From Robiginitomaculum sp. (lineage in GTDB: Bacteria > Pseudomonadota > Alphaproteobacteria > Caulobacterales > Maricaulaceae): a stretch of DNA of 64,000 bases. The notes under the pieces were generated by a model that made no database searches, was not told where the DNA came from, and worked only from the letters and a program-made list of their open reading frames with translations. The stretch spans positions 32,732-96,731 of the forward strand of contig JAJFFN010000025.1 in NCBI GenBank assembly GCA_021776635.1, written 5' to 3'. A program made the translations under genes and the position numbers. How positions within the stretch are numbered: position 1 is the first letter of the stretch; the number at the start of each line of letters is the position of its first letter. Positions 23,007 through 32,316 of the stretch are shown piece by piece.

Positions 23007-23582
23007 TTATTGGTCTTGCCTAGCTAGATCAAGAATCAAAACGTTTTCCACCCCATCCGTTATAATGCTTTGGCTCGCTAAGAGGAGGGCGGCTTGTAAT
23101 TTCTCATAGGTATCCGCACTCGTTAAGTCGTGAGAAAATACACCAGAATGAGACAAAGCCAACAACTCACGCATGATAGAATCGCGTAGTTTCGGCTCAA
23201 GCGTATAAGTATTAGCTGGTGCATCAGGCCCAAGTTCCAGATTTAAATTAAGCAATACAAGTGAGTTAATATTTCCGTCTTCCATAACTGGCACAACAAA
23301 TTGGCGTTTGAACTTTATATAAGTTGGCGCGTTCGAGCCATTGTCATTTTTGGCACTTCCGTGACTGTCTTTGCTTTTTTTCTTGCTCTTTTTATGGTTC
23401 TTATCTTTCTTTTTGTGGGCCGAAGCATTTTTATCGCCGTGGCTGTCGGGCTTATCCTTTGGTGTATGCGTGTCGGGGTTGGTGGCTGTTTCCATTTGTC
23501 GATTACGTAAAAAATCAGCACTAACGCCGCCTAAAATAACAACAATTATTAATGTGAGTGGAAAGAGAATATTTTTCATCAT
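23007..23582 (-). CDS. fliL: FliL-like flagellar basal-body protein
   Basis: A 191-residue bitopic protein with one N-terminal membrane helix (about 4-23) and a long Lys/His/Asp-rich linker (about 33-85). The periplasmic domain YIKFKRQFVVPVMEDGNINSLVLLNLNLEL...LRDSIMRELLALS resembles FliL (stomatin-like, stator-associated). The last gene of the flgF-flgG-flgA-flgH series is often fliL in this lineage. The basic linker is unusually long. Family similarity is weak, hence moderate confidence. Confidence 0.68.
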   Translation of the reverse strand: MMKNILFPLTLIIVVILGGVSADFLRNRQMETATNPDTHTPKDKPDSHGDKNASAHKKKDKNHKKSKKKSKDSHGSAKNDNGSNAPTYIKFKRQFVVPVMEDGNINSLVLLNLNLELGPDAPANTYTLEPKLRDSIMRELLALSHSGVFSHDLTSADTYEKLQAALLLASQSIITDGVENVLILDLARQDQ

Positions 23583-23590
23583 TATGACCT

Positions 23591-24331
23591 CTAAAACGGA
23601 ATAATTTTTCGGATGACTTTACGACCTATTTTTTCTTGTGTCGCGGTTGTTACTTGCCCGCGCCCGCCGTAGAAAATTTTTGCCTCGGCAATTTTATCGT
23701 AAGTAATGGTGTTGAGCCGTGAAATGTCGGCAATGCGTATAATACCTGTTACTTGTAGGTACCGTACTTCATTGTTGACCATAATTTCTTGTCGTCCCGT
23801 TAAGCCAAGATAACCATTTGGTAGCACGCTACTGACTTGCGCGGCTAACCGCAAAGTGAGTTTTTCTTTGCGTGAAATATTGCCAGTACCAGATAAATCA
23901 TCTGTTGCGCTCATATCGACGGCGGGTTTAAGGCTGGCACCTGCGGGGAGGATTTTAGCAACCAATTCCGGTAAGCCAAAAAAAGACCCAACCTCAAGAT
24001 TTTTTTTGCTACTTTGTTGTGTCGTGACAGAATTTTGCAATTGTGCTTCTTCATCGATTTCTATGACGACCGTCAAAATATCGCCAAGCTTGCTTGCCCG
24101 TCTATCCCCAAACAAGGAACGTGGTGATGAACTCCAGAGCGAAGTTGATTGTGTGTCTTGCATGTTTATACTGTTGGTGTTTGAAATTGCAGCAGGATAG
24201 GCCTGCGTGATTTCATCAGTTTGCCAGTTGCTCGGCAATGCTTTTGGTGGTGCGAGGGGTTTATTTGAAGCACAAGCACATAGAGATAATGCCAAAGCGG
24301 CTAGGGTGGCCAGAGATATTTTATGCAACAC
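23591..24331 (-). CDS. flgH: L-ring lipoprotein FlgH
   Basis: A 246-residue outer-membrane lipoprotein. The signal ends SLCACASNK, with Cys17 or Cys19 as lipidation site. Conserved FlgH motifs: SLFGDRRASKLGDILTVVIEI (about 72-92), LPNGYLGLTGRQEIMVNNEVRYLQVTGIIR and the C-terminal GRGQVTTATQEKIG. It forms the bushing in the outer membrane. The start overlaps the flgA stop by one base. Confidence 0.95.
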   Translation of the reverse strand: MLHKISLATLAALALSLCACASNKPLAPPKALPSNWQTDEITQAYPAAISNTNSINMQDTQSTSLWSSSPRSLFGDRRASKLGDILTVVIEIDEEAQLQNSVTTQQSSKKNLEVGSFFGLPELVAKILPAGASLKPAVDMSATDDLSGTGNISRKEKLTLRLAAQVSSVLPNGYLGLTGRQEIMVNNEVRYLQVTGIIRIADISRLNTITYDKIAEAKIFYGGRGQVTTATQEKIGRKVIRKIIPF

Positions 24332-24750
24332 TATCTGACCTCCACAGTGTCTATGCCAGTGACCGTAGCGGATATTTTTTTACGTGAGCTTAAATTCATC
24401 ACCGATATTAAATCGCCCTTCGTACCAGTTTCGAGGGCTTTGCCCTTAGCCGTTAAGCGCAATGTTCCAGAGGAATAAACCATGTTGATCTGAGCATTTC
24501 GTTTGATCAATGTTGGTGCGCTTAAATAGCTTAGATCTATGACACGACCGGCATAGATTGTCCGGTTCAGCTCAAGTCCGACAAAATTTTTGCGTAAATC
24601 AACAAGGCTTTCCCCATCGTTTTTCTGTAACGATATGTGACTGTCATTCAAAACTGTACCGCGCCGCAAAGTCATGGTTGCGGTTGCCTCCCCTGCCTCT
24701 GCGGATAGGGGAATGAATAAGAGCATAACTAAGACATAGGCCTTCATCAT
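24331..24750 (-). CDS. flgA: P-ring assembly chaperone FlgA
   Basis: A 139-residue periplasmic protein with a Sec signal (to about residue 19). It is a short FlgA consisting of the SAF-like half: GTVLNDSHISL, FVGLELNRTIYAGRVIDLSYL, and the conserved C-terminal INMVYSSGTLRLTAKGKALETGTKGDLISVMN. FlgA helps FlgI form the P ring. It lies 7 nt after flgG and overlaps flgH by one base. Confidence 0.93.
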   Translation of the reverse strand: MMKAYVLVMLLFIPLSAEAGEATATMTLRRGTVLNDSHISLQKNDGESLVDLRKNFVGLELNRTIYAGRVIDLSYLSAPTLIKRNAQINMVYSSGTLRLTAKGKALETGTKGDLISVMNLSSRKKISATVTGIDTVEVR

Positions 24751-24757
24751 AAATCCT

Positions 24758-25543
24758 TTATCTAATGCGTGTCGTAGCAGAGTACATTTCGTCCGCAGCG
24801 GTTATTACTTTTGCATTCAGTTCATAGCCGCGTTGGGCTTCGATGAGTTCAGATATTTCAGCAACGACATCGACACTCGATTCCTCAAGGTAGCCTTGGC
24901 GCATAAAGCCAATACCCTCAGTACCGGGTTGCCCAGCAATGGGAATGCCTGATGCCTCCGTTTGGCGAAAAAGGTTTCCGCCCAGTGCTTCAAGGCCTTT
25001 TTCGTTGGCAAAAACCGACATGGTAATTGAGCCAATTGTCTGTCCGCCAACAACATTATCAAAAAACGCAGATACTTCGCCGTCGCGGCTGATAACAATT
25101 CGCTGTGCGTCATCTGGTATAGTGATATTGTCGGCGAGTGAAAACCCGTCGGTGGTAACCATGAGACCTTCCGCAGAGCGGTTAAATTTCCCATCTCTGG
25201 TATAGGCGCTATCCCCGCTTGGCAGAGAAATTTCAAAATATCCCCGGCCTTCAATTCCCAAATCCAAATCACCTCCCGTTGGGCTAAGTGCACCTTGCGC
25301 TATTTCAATAGAAACGGTTGAAGGCCTGACCCCCATCCCCATCTGAATACCTGCAGGTACAATTTCGCCAGTTTGTGAGGAGAGGGCTCCGGGTGTAAGG
25401 TTTTGTTGGTATATTAAGTCGGCAAATTCCGCAGTGCGCGGCGCATATGCTGTGGTGCTCATATTGGCAATATTATTGGCTATAACATCAACACGAATTT
25501 GTTGGGCCGCCATGCCGGTGGCTGCGATTTTTAAAGCATTCAT
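24758..25543 (-). CDS. flgG: Distal rod protein FlgG
   Basis: A 261-residue distal-rod protein of standard length. N-terminal ATGMAAQQIRVDVIANNIANMSTTAY, internal QGALSPTGGDLDLGIEGRGYFEI and TRDGKFNRSAEGLMVTTDG, and C-terminal EISELIEAQRGYELNAKVITAADEM are all classic. Same strand as flgF, 51 nt downstream. Confidence 0.97.
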   Translation of the reverse strand: MNALKIAATGMAAQQIRVDVIANNIANMSTTAYAPRTAEFADLIYQQNLTPGALSSQTGEIVPAGIQMGMGVRPSTVSIEIAQGALSPTGGDLDLGIEGRGYFEISLPSGDSAYTRDGKFNRSAEGLMVTTDGFSLADNITIPDDAQRIVISRDGEVSAFFDNVVGGQTIGSITMSVFANEKGLEALGGNLFRQTEASGIPIAGQPGTEGIGFMRQGYLEESSVDVVAEISELIEAQRGYELNAKVITAADEMYSATTRIR

Positions 25544-25594
25544 TGGGATCCTCCCTTTTAAAGTGTGTTCTTACATTGTGGTGTCGTTAAAGTT

Positions 25595-26341
25595 TTACGG
25601 TGGTTGTCTCATCGCACTGACGGTTTTTGCGATAAGGTCGTTATCAATATCCAATAATTTTTGCCCAGCTTCATAAGCGCGTTGAACTTCAATCATCCGA
25701 GAGATTTCAAGGATTGGGTTTACATTCGAATCTTCCAAAAAGCCTTGCACAATGGTTGCGCCGTCAACAGGCAGAACCCCTTCTTTCGATTGCCAAAGAT
25801 TATTTCCTGTGCGCGAAAGGGAGGCGGTTGGCGCATTAAAAACACCTATTTTCCCGAGGGGTTCTCCGTTCGCACTCATGGTTCCGTCTTCGCCGATAGT
25901 AATTAAATCTGCACCCAAGGGGATTTGGATGGTACTGCCCGCATCATCGAGTACCAAATGCCCATCAACCGTAATTAATGCGCCGTCGCGGTTCGTGAGA
26001 AAGTTACCAGCACGGGTTAAACGTTCACCATCAGGTGTCTCGACCAGGAAAAACCCCTCACCGTCAATAGCAAGGTCAAGTGCGCCGCCTGTACGGGCTA
26101 GACTGCCAGTACTAAAGTCAATATAGTGTCCACCAAGACGTCCAATGGCGACGCTGTTTCTTAGATAGTTGTTTTGTTCTGTTGCATTTCCTGATCTGGC
26201 TTGGGAAACAAATTCACTAAAAATTGCCGCTTCGCGGCGAAACCCTATTGTGTCAGCATTTGCTATATTATTAGCAATCACATTCATCTCTTTCATCAAA
26301 CCAGATTGGCGGGAAATGTTTATGTAATTTGCATTATCCAT
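25595..26341 (-). CDS. flgF: Proximal rod protein FlgF
   Basis: A 248-residue rod protein. N-terminal QSGLMKEMNVIANNIANADTIGFRRE, GALDLAIDGEGFFLVETPDGERLTRAGNF and the C-terminal EISRMIEVQRAYEAGQKLLDIDNDL define it. The ATG at 26341 lies inside the end of the upstream 598-aa gene (8-nt overlap), so the two are translationally linked. Confidence 0.96.
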   Translation of the reverse strand: MDNANYINISRQSGLMKEMNVIANNIANADTIGFRREAAIFSEFVSQARSGNATEQNNYLRNSVAIGRLGGHYIDFSTGSLARTGGALDLAIDGEGFFLVETPDGERLTRAGNFLTNRDGALITVDGHLVLDDAGSTIQIPLGADLITIGEDGTMSANGEPLGKIGVFNAPTASLSRTGNNLWQSKEGVLPVDGATIVQGFLEDSNVNPILEISRMIEVQRAYEAGQKLLDIDNDLIAKTVSAMRQPP

Positions 26342-28130
26342 TTTTTGCTCCCGTGGCTGCGGGTGCCTTTGACAGCAAATAAGAACGAAAAATTTTCAAA
26401 TCACTTTCAAGATGTGATTGCAAGGCCTGTTGGTCGGCCAATTTGCTTGGGCGGTGGGACTTAATGAGTACCGGAGATAGAGCACTCAGGGTTGAAGCCA
26501 GCTTTTGGTTGTAAACAATATTAGTATTTGGATTTTTATCCAACTCGGCATGTGCCAATGACCAATATCCATTCTCCCAAGCGGCTTGCTTAAACGCAAT
26601 TTGCCGTTCAACCGAATTTGGGTTTTCGTTCAGAATTTTAAGGGCTTGCTTGGGATTTTTATTATCGAGAGCTTTGCGCAAATTTAATGCCCTTAACGAC
26701 GGGCTTTCCATTATTTGCTTTGGGAAATGGTAGGTTTTTGGCTTAACGTGCTGCAAAGCCAGATGCGTTAATGTCGCATCATCCAAATTCTTCCAATACG
26801 GTGTGGACAGAATGGTCGGTGCAAAGTCTGCGAGGCCTAAATCGAGACTGGCTTTGACGCCTGCTATTTGCAGGGGTTTTTCATCATCCAATTTTGCAAA
26901 GAAATTACCCTCTGCGATAAATGCATCTAGCGCCGCTAATTGAAAATTGGGATTTGGACTAGACAAGTCAATTTGCATTTCTCGGCTGATTGCGCGCACA
27001 CTTTGGTCAAAATACTGACTATGAGGATCAAAACTGTCTTTGGTCAATGAAATAGCATTGGACAATTTATGCTGCTTGGCTAAGAAATTAATTTTTTGAA
27101 CTTTAGCGCGTTGGCCTGAAGGGGTTTGCGAGAACGTTTGTGTGACACTGTCCAAATCTTGCTCGTATTCAGGATATAATTCATCGGACTTACTAAGGGC
27201 TTGAATAGCCTGCGCACGGGTAAGGCCTTCACGTTCTGCCAGAGAATTTAGTATAGCAATGCCGCGATTGTGTTCATTTACATTGCCATTATTTACGGCC
27301 AGCAAAGCATCCAATAGGGTTATAGAATCGTTTTGCAAATACGGTGAGAGCGCTGGATCATAACCGTCTTTGTTCTCAATATTTGATTGAATATGATCGT
27401 AGAGCAACTGGGCTGACTTCAAGTCATTATTTTGTATGGCCTTTAAAGCAAATCTAAGCCCCATAGTTAGGCCGAGTTGTTGTGGGAGTTTATTTAAATC
27501 TACAAAATCGGCGTCCGTAAACATTTCGTAATTTTGGCTTGCGAGCTTGTACCAAATTTTTGCCGCCGCAGAGCATGATGCATTTTCTTTTAAGGTCTTC
27601 TTGTGGGCATTTGTATGTGTTGAACGCAGTACATTTACCATTGCGGTTGCCATAGCTTGTTCGGCGCTATTAAGATGCGTGGCAATGTCCATTGCTTCTT
27701 CGCCGAAACCTATACCCAGATAAGCCTGTGTGAGGATACGAGAAATGTGCGGATCTACCTTTTCTGGTTCCGTAAACATTTGTTTCTTTAAAGCTAGAAT
27801 ATCTTCGTAGTTTTTTATGTGTGATTCCTGTGGAAAGGAATATAGGTTTTTTGTAGGACATTTCTGAGGGTTAACGGTTTTCACAGGACGGGCAGGCGGT
27901 TGTTCAGCCGTACGTGTGTCCGGTCGTTGTCGGCGAACCCCTACTAAATTTTGGGCAGCAGCGGCTTTGATGAGTTTTTCTAGTCTTTGTTCTGTGTCGC
28001 TAAGTTTGCTCGATCTGGGTGTATTTGTTGATTGTGTTTGGGGCTTACTCTCGGATTGTGCAAAAGTTGGCATAGAGATTTGTAACGTGCATAAACTTAA
28101 ACTGGTTATAAGAAATTTATTTAACATCAT
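26334..28130 (-). CDS. Uncharacterised periplasmic helical-repeat protein between motA and flgF
   Basis: A 598-residue protein with a Sec signal (about 1-24, ending TFAQS). A Pro/Thr/Gln-rich stretch (to about 80) is followed by about 480 residues of regularly spaced helices resembling TPR/SEL1-like repeats (LGIGFGEEAMDIATHL, ALKAIQNNDLKSAQLLYDHI, ALDNKNPKQALKILNENP), with no enzyme motif. Start ATG overlaps the motA stop (ATGA) and its end overlaps flgF, so it is locked into a flagellar operon. Its position is similar to that of MotC beside the stator genes in rhizobia, but I see no sequence evidence of homology. It may be a periplasmic scaffold for the stator or P ring. Confidence 0.75.
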   Translation of the reverse strand: MMLNKFLITSLSLCTLQISMPTFAQSESKPQTQSTNTPRSSKLSDTEQRLEKLIKAAAAQNLVGVRRQRPDTRTAEQPPARPVKTVNPQKCPTKNLYSFPQESHIKNYEDILALKKQMFTEPEKVDPHISRILTQAYLGIGFGEEAMDIATHLNSAEQAMATAMVNVLRSTHTNAHKKTLKENASCSAAAKIWYKLASQNYEMFTDADFVDLNKLPQQLGLTMGLRFALKAIQNNDLKSAQLLYDHIQSNIENKDGYDPALSPYLQNDSITLLDALLAVNNGNVNEHNRGIAILNSLAEREGLTRAQAIQALSKSDELYPEYEQDLDSVTQTFSQTPSGQRAKVQKINFLAKQHKLSNAISLTKDSFDPHSQYFDQSVRAISREMQIDLSSPNPNFQLAALDAFIAEGNFFAKLDDEKPLQIAGVKASLDLGLADFAPTILSTPYWKNLDDATLTHLALQHVKPKTYHFPKQIMESPSLRALNLRKALDNKNPKQALKILNENPNSVERQIAFKQAAWENGYWSLAHAELDKNPNTNIVYNQKLASTLSALSPVLIKSHRPSKLADQQALQSHLESDLKIFRSYLLSKAPAATGAKNG

Positions 28131-28993
28131 GCCGCTTTTTTGAGAGCCTTTAGAGCTTCCTCAACTTCGTTGAAACTCGGTCGGTGGTGTTTAGGTGCGC
28201 TACGTCTTGCTACTTCTACACAGATGTTCGTAGGATTTTTATGTAGGCTGGAGACCAAAACTTCGCGGATGAGTGCGTAGAAATAATGCTCTTGTTCGCG
28301 CAGAGCTTTGACTTTGATCGCAAGTGGGCCAACCAAAGCATAGGCTAGGAATACACCTAGAAATGTACCGACCAAAGCACTGCCAATCATTTGACCAAGA
28401 ATTTCTGGCGGTTTGTCAATGGACGACATGGTCTTGATAATACCGAGTACGGCAGCAACAATACCGAGAGCGGGGAGGGCGTCTGCCATAGATTGTAAAG
28501 CGTGAGACCCGTGTAGTTTTTCTTCTTTTACAGTTTCGAGTTGCTTATCCAATAACTCTTCGACCTGATAAACATCATCAAAATTCATTATCATAGAACG
28601 GATAGTGTCACAGATGAGTTCGACAAAATTTTTGTCTTTTAAAATTTTAGGATATTTTTGGAATAACTCCGACTCTTCCGGCTCTTCAATATGTGTTTCT
28701 ATTTCCACGGGGCTTTCACGGCTTATACGTACCAGCTCATGCATGAGACATAAAAGGTCGTTATAATCTGATTTTTTCCATTTTGGCCCCTTGAAAACAG
28801 CGGCTATATCGCCAACCGTGTGTTTAACGGCAGACATATCATTACCGACAAGGAATGCCCCAATGGCCGCGCCGCCAATTATCATCATTTCATGGGGTGC
28901 CGAATGGGTGATAACGGACATATTGCCGCCCGCCAGAAGGAAGCCGCCAAACACCATCAATAAAGTCAATACTAATCCGAGAACAGAAGTCAT
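28127..28993 (-). CDS. motA: Flagellar motor stator protein MotA
   Basis: A 288-residue, four-helix inner-membrane protein. LVLTLLMVFGGFLLAGG starts the chain; the conserved ADALPALGIVAAVLGIIKTMSS and GSALVGTFLGVFLAYALVGPLA form helices 3 and 4 with their channel proline and threonine residues; the cytoplasmic loop carries the charged patch contacting FliG. It forms the stator with MotB, which is encoded separately at 30.1 kb on the other strand. It overlaps the next gene by ATGA. Confidence 0.96.
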   Translation of the reverse strand: MTSVLGLVLTLLMVFGGFLLAGGNMSVITHSAPHEMMIIGGAAIGAFLVGNDMSAVKHTVGDIAAVFKGPKWKKSDYNDLLCLMHELVRISRESPVEIETHIEEPEESELFQKYPKILKDKNFVELICDTIRSMIMNFDDVYQVEELLDKQLETVKEEKLHGSHALQSMADALPALGIVAAVLGIIKTMSSIDKPPEILGQMIGSALVGTFLGVFLAYALVGPLAIKVKALREQEHYFYALIREVLVSSLHKNPTNICVEVARRSAPKHHRPSFNEVEEALKALKKAA

Positions 28994-29052
28994 GATTTCA
29001 AATAACGCGGTAAGGTTGATAAAAACTTAAAATACAAATTAAAATAGTAATT

Positions 29053-29985
29053 CTATGTGGATGGTCTTCTTTGCTCTACATCTGCAAAGCCGGCTAAAAA
29101 AGATGGGTCAATGTCGTCTAATAATTTAACCGCTTTATTAGATTTGAACATGCCCAGTGTAGCATTTGAGATATTCTGTATGTCAGAGTTGGTGCGGACT
29201 TTTAGATCAAGACGGGTATGCGAGGCACCTGGTAGATTTATTATTTGGCCAATTTCAAGGCGTGTGCAATCTGCGATCGACATCGTGACGTCTTCAATCA
29301 CAACTTCTACCATTTGTGTACTCTCCATTATCATATTTCGCATATGGCTTGACCAGGGATTGGTTGGATCAATGGCTTTATTGTTTTGTTTGGAGTGCAC
29401 AATTTCGTTCAAAGTATTGATGAGCGGTTCAGCCAAATATAGAGTGATTGTTTTATCGGTATTTGAACTTTTTTCATCCGTTTTAAAAGGTAAGTCTATA
29501 CAAAGCCAATGATTGCAACTGAGTATTTCAGCCTCCATTTGGCCTATATTTTCAGAACCAATACACCGTGAAATAATTTTATCTGTACTGTTTGAAATAC
29601 CAAGATTGGTAAACGCTGCCAATGCAGTTTTTGCAAATGTTTGCATAAGGATCAAATCGAATACGCTAAGCGTATATTTATCATTAGATTTAGAGCCGAA
29701 TTTTGTCTCTACCACACTTTTTGTTATATTGGCAGATAACTCTATCAATATTTGGCACGGATTGTTTTTGTTGCCGAGCCCATAGAATAAACCATCCTTA
29801 TTTTGTGAAAGGGATTTGAAGCTGCCTACTGTAAAACTTGCTTCATGAAGCAGCGTTTCAATATTTGTACTTTTGCTTAATTGTTGTGCCCATTCAATAT
29901 GTAATGGTGAAAACAAGTCTATGCTATTGCTTAAATTACCGGTATTTCTGGAGCCAGTTTCTAGTTTTTTTCTTACTATGTTCAT
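29053..29985 (-). CDS. fliM: FliM-like flagellar switch protein
   Basis: A protein of about 310 residues. The ATG at 29985 is chosen; a GTG at 30060 would add 25 residues and has no better ribosome binding site. The middle region (about 30-190) matches the CheC-like FliM core in pattern (LHIEWAQQLSK; LIELSANITKSVVETKFG; VFDLILMQTFAKTALAAF). The C-terminal ~75 residues are a SpoA domain (VVEVVIEDVTMSIADCTRLEIGQIINLP). The N-terminal CheY-binding EIDALL peptide of enteric FliM is missing and overall similarity is low. FliM links chemotaxis signal to the C ring; fliG and fliN lie elsewhere. It is divergent from motB. Confidence 0.72.
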   Translation of the reverse strand: MNIVRKKLETGSRNTGNLSNSIDLFSPLHIEWAQQLSKSTNIETLLHEASFTVGSFKSLSQNKDGLFYGLGNKNNPCQILIELSANITKSVVETKFGSKSNDKYTLSVFDLILMQTFAKTALAAFTNLGISNSTDKIISRCIGSENIGQMEAEILSCNHWLCIDLPFKTDEKSSNTDKTITLYLAEPLINTLNEIVHSKQNNKAIDPTNPWSSHMRNMIMESTQMVEVVIEDVTMSIADCTRLEIGQIINLPGASHTRLDLKVRTNSDIQNISNATLGMFKSNKAVKLLDDIDPSFLAGFADVEQRRPST

Positions 29986-30064
29986 ATCGCACACTTTATA
30001 AATAACTCTTTGGAAACCATATTTGTTATACTGAAATTCAGCATTTATTCGTAAAGACACAACC

Positions 30065-30079
30065 TTAAGTAATTATAAA
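30065..30079. promoter_or_regulatory. Weak CtrA-like site between fliM and motB
   Basis: TTAA-N7-TAAA, one base short of the TTAA-N7-TTAA core, about 19 bp upstream of the motB start. AT-rich surroundings make a chance match likely. Confidence 0.25.
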
Positions 30080-30097
30080 TAGGCTGGGTAAATTATT

Positions 30098-30922
30098 ATG
30101 AACGAATGTGTTGGGGAATGTCAGCGACCAATTATAATCCGTAAGAAAAAAATCTATAAGGCGGATGGTCATCACGGCGGGGCATGGAAAGTGGCCTATG
30201 CTGATTTTGTGACTGCAATGATGGCGTTTTTTTTGCTCATGTGGCTTTTAAATGCGACAACTGAAGAGCAGCGAAAAGGCATTTCAGACTATTTCAATCC
30301 AAATATCCCACTTGCCGCCGTATCTGGCGGCGGGGCAGATGCGCTTAATGGAGACAGTATATTTACTGAAGAAACTCAAGCGCGAAATGGAACAGGTGCA
30401 GACAGCAAGCGGAAATCACCCAGCGCAGAAAACCCCAAAGACGAGGAGAAAACCGATGAAGAAAATGCTGCAAAAAGCTTTGAAAACCTCGCTGATTTGG
30501 CCAAAACAATGGGAGAAGAAAGTCGGGAGGTATCTAAGCACATACAGATTAAGATGAGCCCTGAAGGGCTTGTGATAGAGCTAATTGATGGTGACAATGA
30601 GCCATTGTTTTCAGTCGGCCAGTCCGAGCCATCTCCACTCATGCGTGATCTTATCGAAATAATTGCCAAGGTGTTTAGAGATGTGGAAAACAATGTAAAA
30701 ATTGTTGGGCATACAGATGCGCGGGCATTTACTGGGCACGGGTATTACTCAAATTGGGAGCTGTCTTCTGATCGCGCCAACCGTGCACGGCGGCTTTTAA
30801 TCGATAGCAATTTCAAGGGCAAACAAATTGTTGAAGTGTCTGGCAAAGCCGATACTGATCATGTTGTACCAGATGGCATGGCTGCGCAAAATCGTCGTAT
30901 TTCGATTATACTATTAAAATAA
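30098..30922 (+). CDS. motB: Flagellar motor stator protein MotB
   Basis: A 274-residue bitopic protein. GAWKVAYADFVTAMMAFFLLMWLL (about 28-51) contains the proton-carrying Asp36. A charged linker (about 75-130) leads to the OmpA-like peptidoglycan-binding domain with VKIVGHTDARAF (about 200-211) and LSSDRANRARRLLIDSN. It anchors the MotA/MotB stator to the wall. It begins a + strand unit with flgE, flgK, flgL and flgI. Confidence 0.96.
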   Translation: MNECVGECQRPIIIRKKKIYKADGHHGGAWKVAYADFVTAMMAFFLLMWLLNATTEEQRKGISDYFNPNIPLAAVSGGGADALNGDSIFTEETQARNGTGADSKRKSPSAENPKDEEKTDEENAAKSFENLADLAKTMGEESREVSKHIQIKMSPEGLVIELIDGDNEPLFSVGQSEPSPLMRDLIEIIAKVFRDVENNVKIVGHTDARAFTGHGYYSNWELSSDRANRARRLLIDSNFKGKQIVEVSGKADTDHVVPDGMAAQNRRISIILLK

Positions 30923-31002
30923 CACAACCACAGGTTATAGTTTTATTAACTTCCCATAATTACACCTACTAATTGTAATAACGATTAGTTTAGGATAAAC
31001 TT

Positions 31003-32307
31003 ATGTCAATTTCTTCTGCTTTAAACGCAAGCGTAATGGGTTTGAATGTCAACTCAACGCGCCTTGCTACCATCGCCGACAATATTTCCAACTCAGCAAC
31101 ATTCGGGTATAAAAGATCCGATGTAAATTTTTCTTCCATGGTGATTAATCAGCGCAGATCCGTCTATGCTGCGGGTGGTGTAAGAGCCACATCTTTTAAA
31201 GATATTTCAGGCCAAGGTGCACTCGTATCTACAGGCAATTCTACCGATATTTCAATTGGAGGTCGCGGCATGATACCTGTGACTGACGAATTCGGCATAT
31301 TGGAAACCAGCACACAACGTGCTCTTCAATTTTTACCAACGGGTTCGTTTTCTGCGGACGAAAATGGATTTCTTCGCACACTCAGCGGCTTGCATTTGCT
31401 AGGTTGGCCTGCGGGAACAGACGGTTCTGTAGCCAATGTTAGTCGAGATAGTGGCGCGGGTTTGGTACCCGTAAATATTAATGTCAGTCAATTTTCTGCA
31501 TCGCCTACAAACCTGATTAATTTAGGTGTTAATCTACCGGCAGAAAGTACTCTGCCGACTGCAAATGGTGACCCGTTCACACTGCCCGTAGAATATTACG
31601 ATAATCTAGGCCGTGCGCAAAACCTGACATACACATTTACACCTGTCATAAATGCTGGCGGTGCAACCAATGAGTGGACTGTAAACGCCGTAGACGGCGC
31701 GGGTGATCCAGATGTATCTATCGCCACTTTCAACATCATTTTTAATGATAATGAGGGAAATGGCGGTTCTATTGCAAGTGTGACACCCGGAACGGGAATG
31801 AGCTATGATGCCGCAACTGGGCAAATTACTTTCAACGTTGCCAAGGGGCCGATTAATACTTTTATAGGCCGTATTGGGGATAATGCCGGGCTGACCCAAC
31901 TTTCTGCCCCATTTTCCCCATATAATGTTAACAAGGACGGGGCGCCGATAGGTGACCTTCAATCAGTGGAAATTGACTCACAAGGGTTTCTAGAAGCCGT
32001 ATATGATACGGGGTTTAGGCAGGTTCTGTACCAAATTCCTGTAGCAGATGTGCCAAATATAAATGGTCTGCAAGCTTTGAATAACCAGGCTTATGCGGTC
32101 TCACAAGATTCTGGTGACGTATATTTCTGGGATGCTGGTTCTGGCCCAGTTGGTAGCTTGGTAGGTTTCGCATTGATGGAATCCACAACAGATGTTGCAA
32201 CTGAACTGACCAATTTGATTGAAACCCAGCGTGCTTATTCCTCAAATGCGAAAATAGTCCAGACTGTCGATGAAATGCTACAAGAAACGACCAACTTAAA
32301 GCGTTAG
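31003..32307 (+). CDS. flgE: Flagellar hook protein FlgE
   Basis: A 434-residue hook protein. N-terminal SSALNASVMGLNVNSTRLATIADNISNSATFGYKR (about 4-38), central FlgE D2-like region (LPVEYYDNLGRAQNLTYTFTP), and C-terminal ESTTDVATELTNLIETQRAYSSNAKIVQTVDEM. It polymerises into the universal joint under the FlgD cap. Ribosome site TAGGAT upstream; separated from motB by 80 nt and from flgK by 9 nt. Confidence 0.96.
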   Translation: MSISSALNASVMGLNVNSTRLATIADNISNSATFGYKRSDVNFSSMVINQRRSVYAAGGVRATSFKDISGQGALVSTGNSTDISIGGRGMIPVTDEFGILETSTQRALQFLPTGSFSADENGFLRTLSGLHLLGWPAGTDGSVANVSRDSGAGLVPVNINVSQFSASPTNLINLGVNLPAESTLPTANGDPFTLPVEYYDNLGRAQNLTYTFTPVINAGGATNEWTVNAVDGAGDPDVSIATFNIIFNDNEGNGGSIASVTPGTGMSYDAATGQITFNVAKGPINTFIGRIGDNAGLTQLSAPFSPYNVNKDGAPIGDLQSVEIDSQGFLEAVYDTGFRQVLYQIPVADVPNINGLQALNNQAYAVSQDSGDVYFWDAGSGPVGSLVGFALMESTTDVATELTNLIETQRAYSSNAKIVQTVDEMLQETTNLKR

Positions 32308-32316
32308 GGTGGTCCG

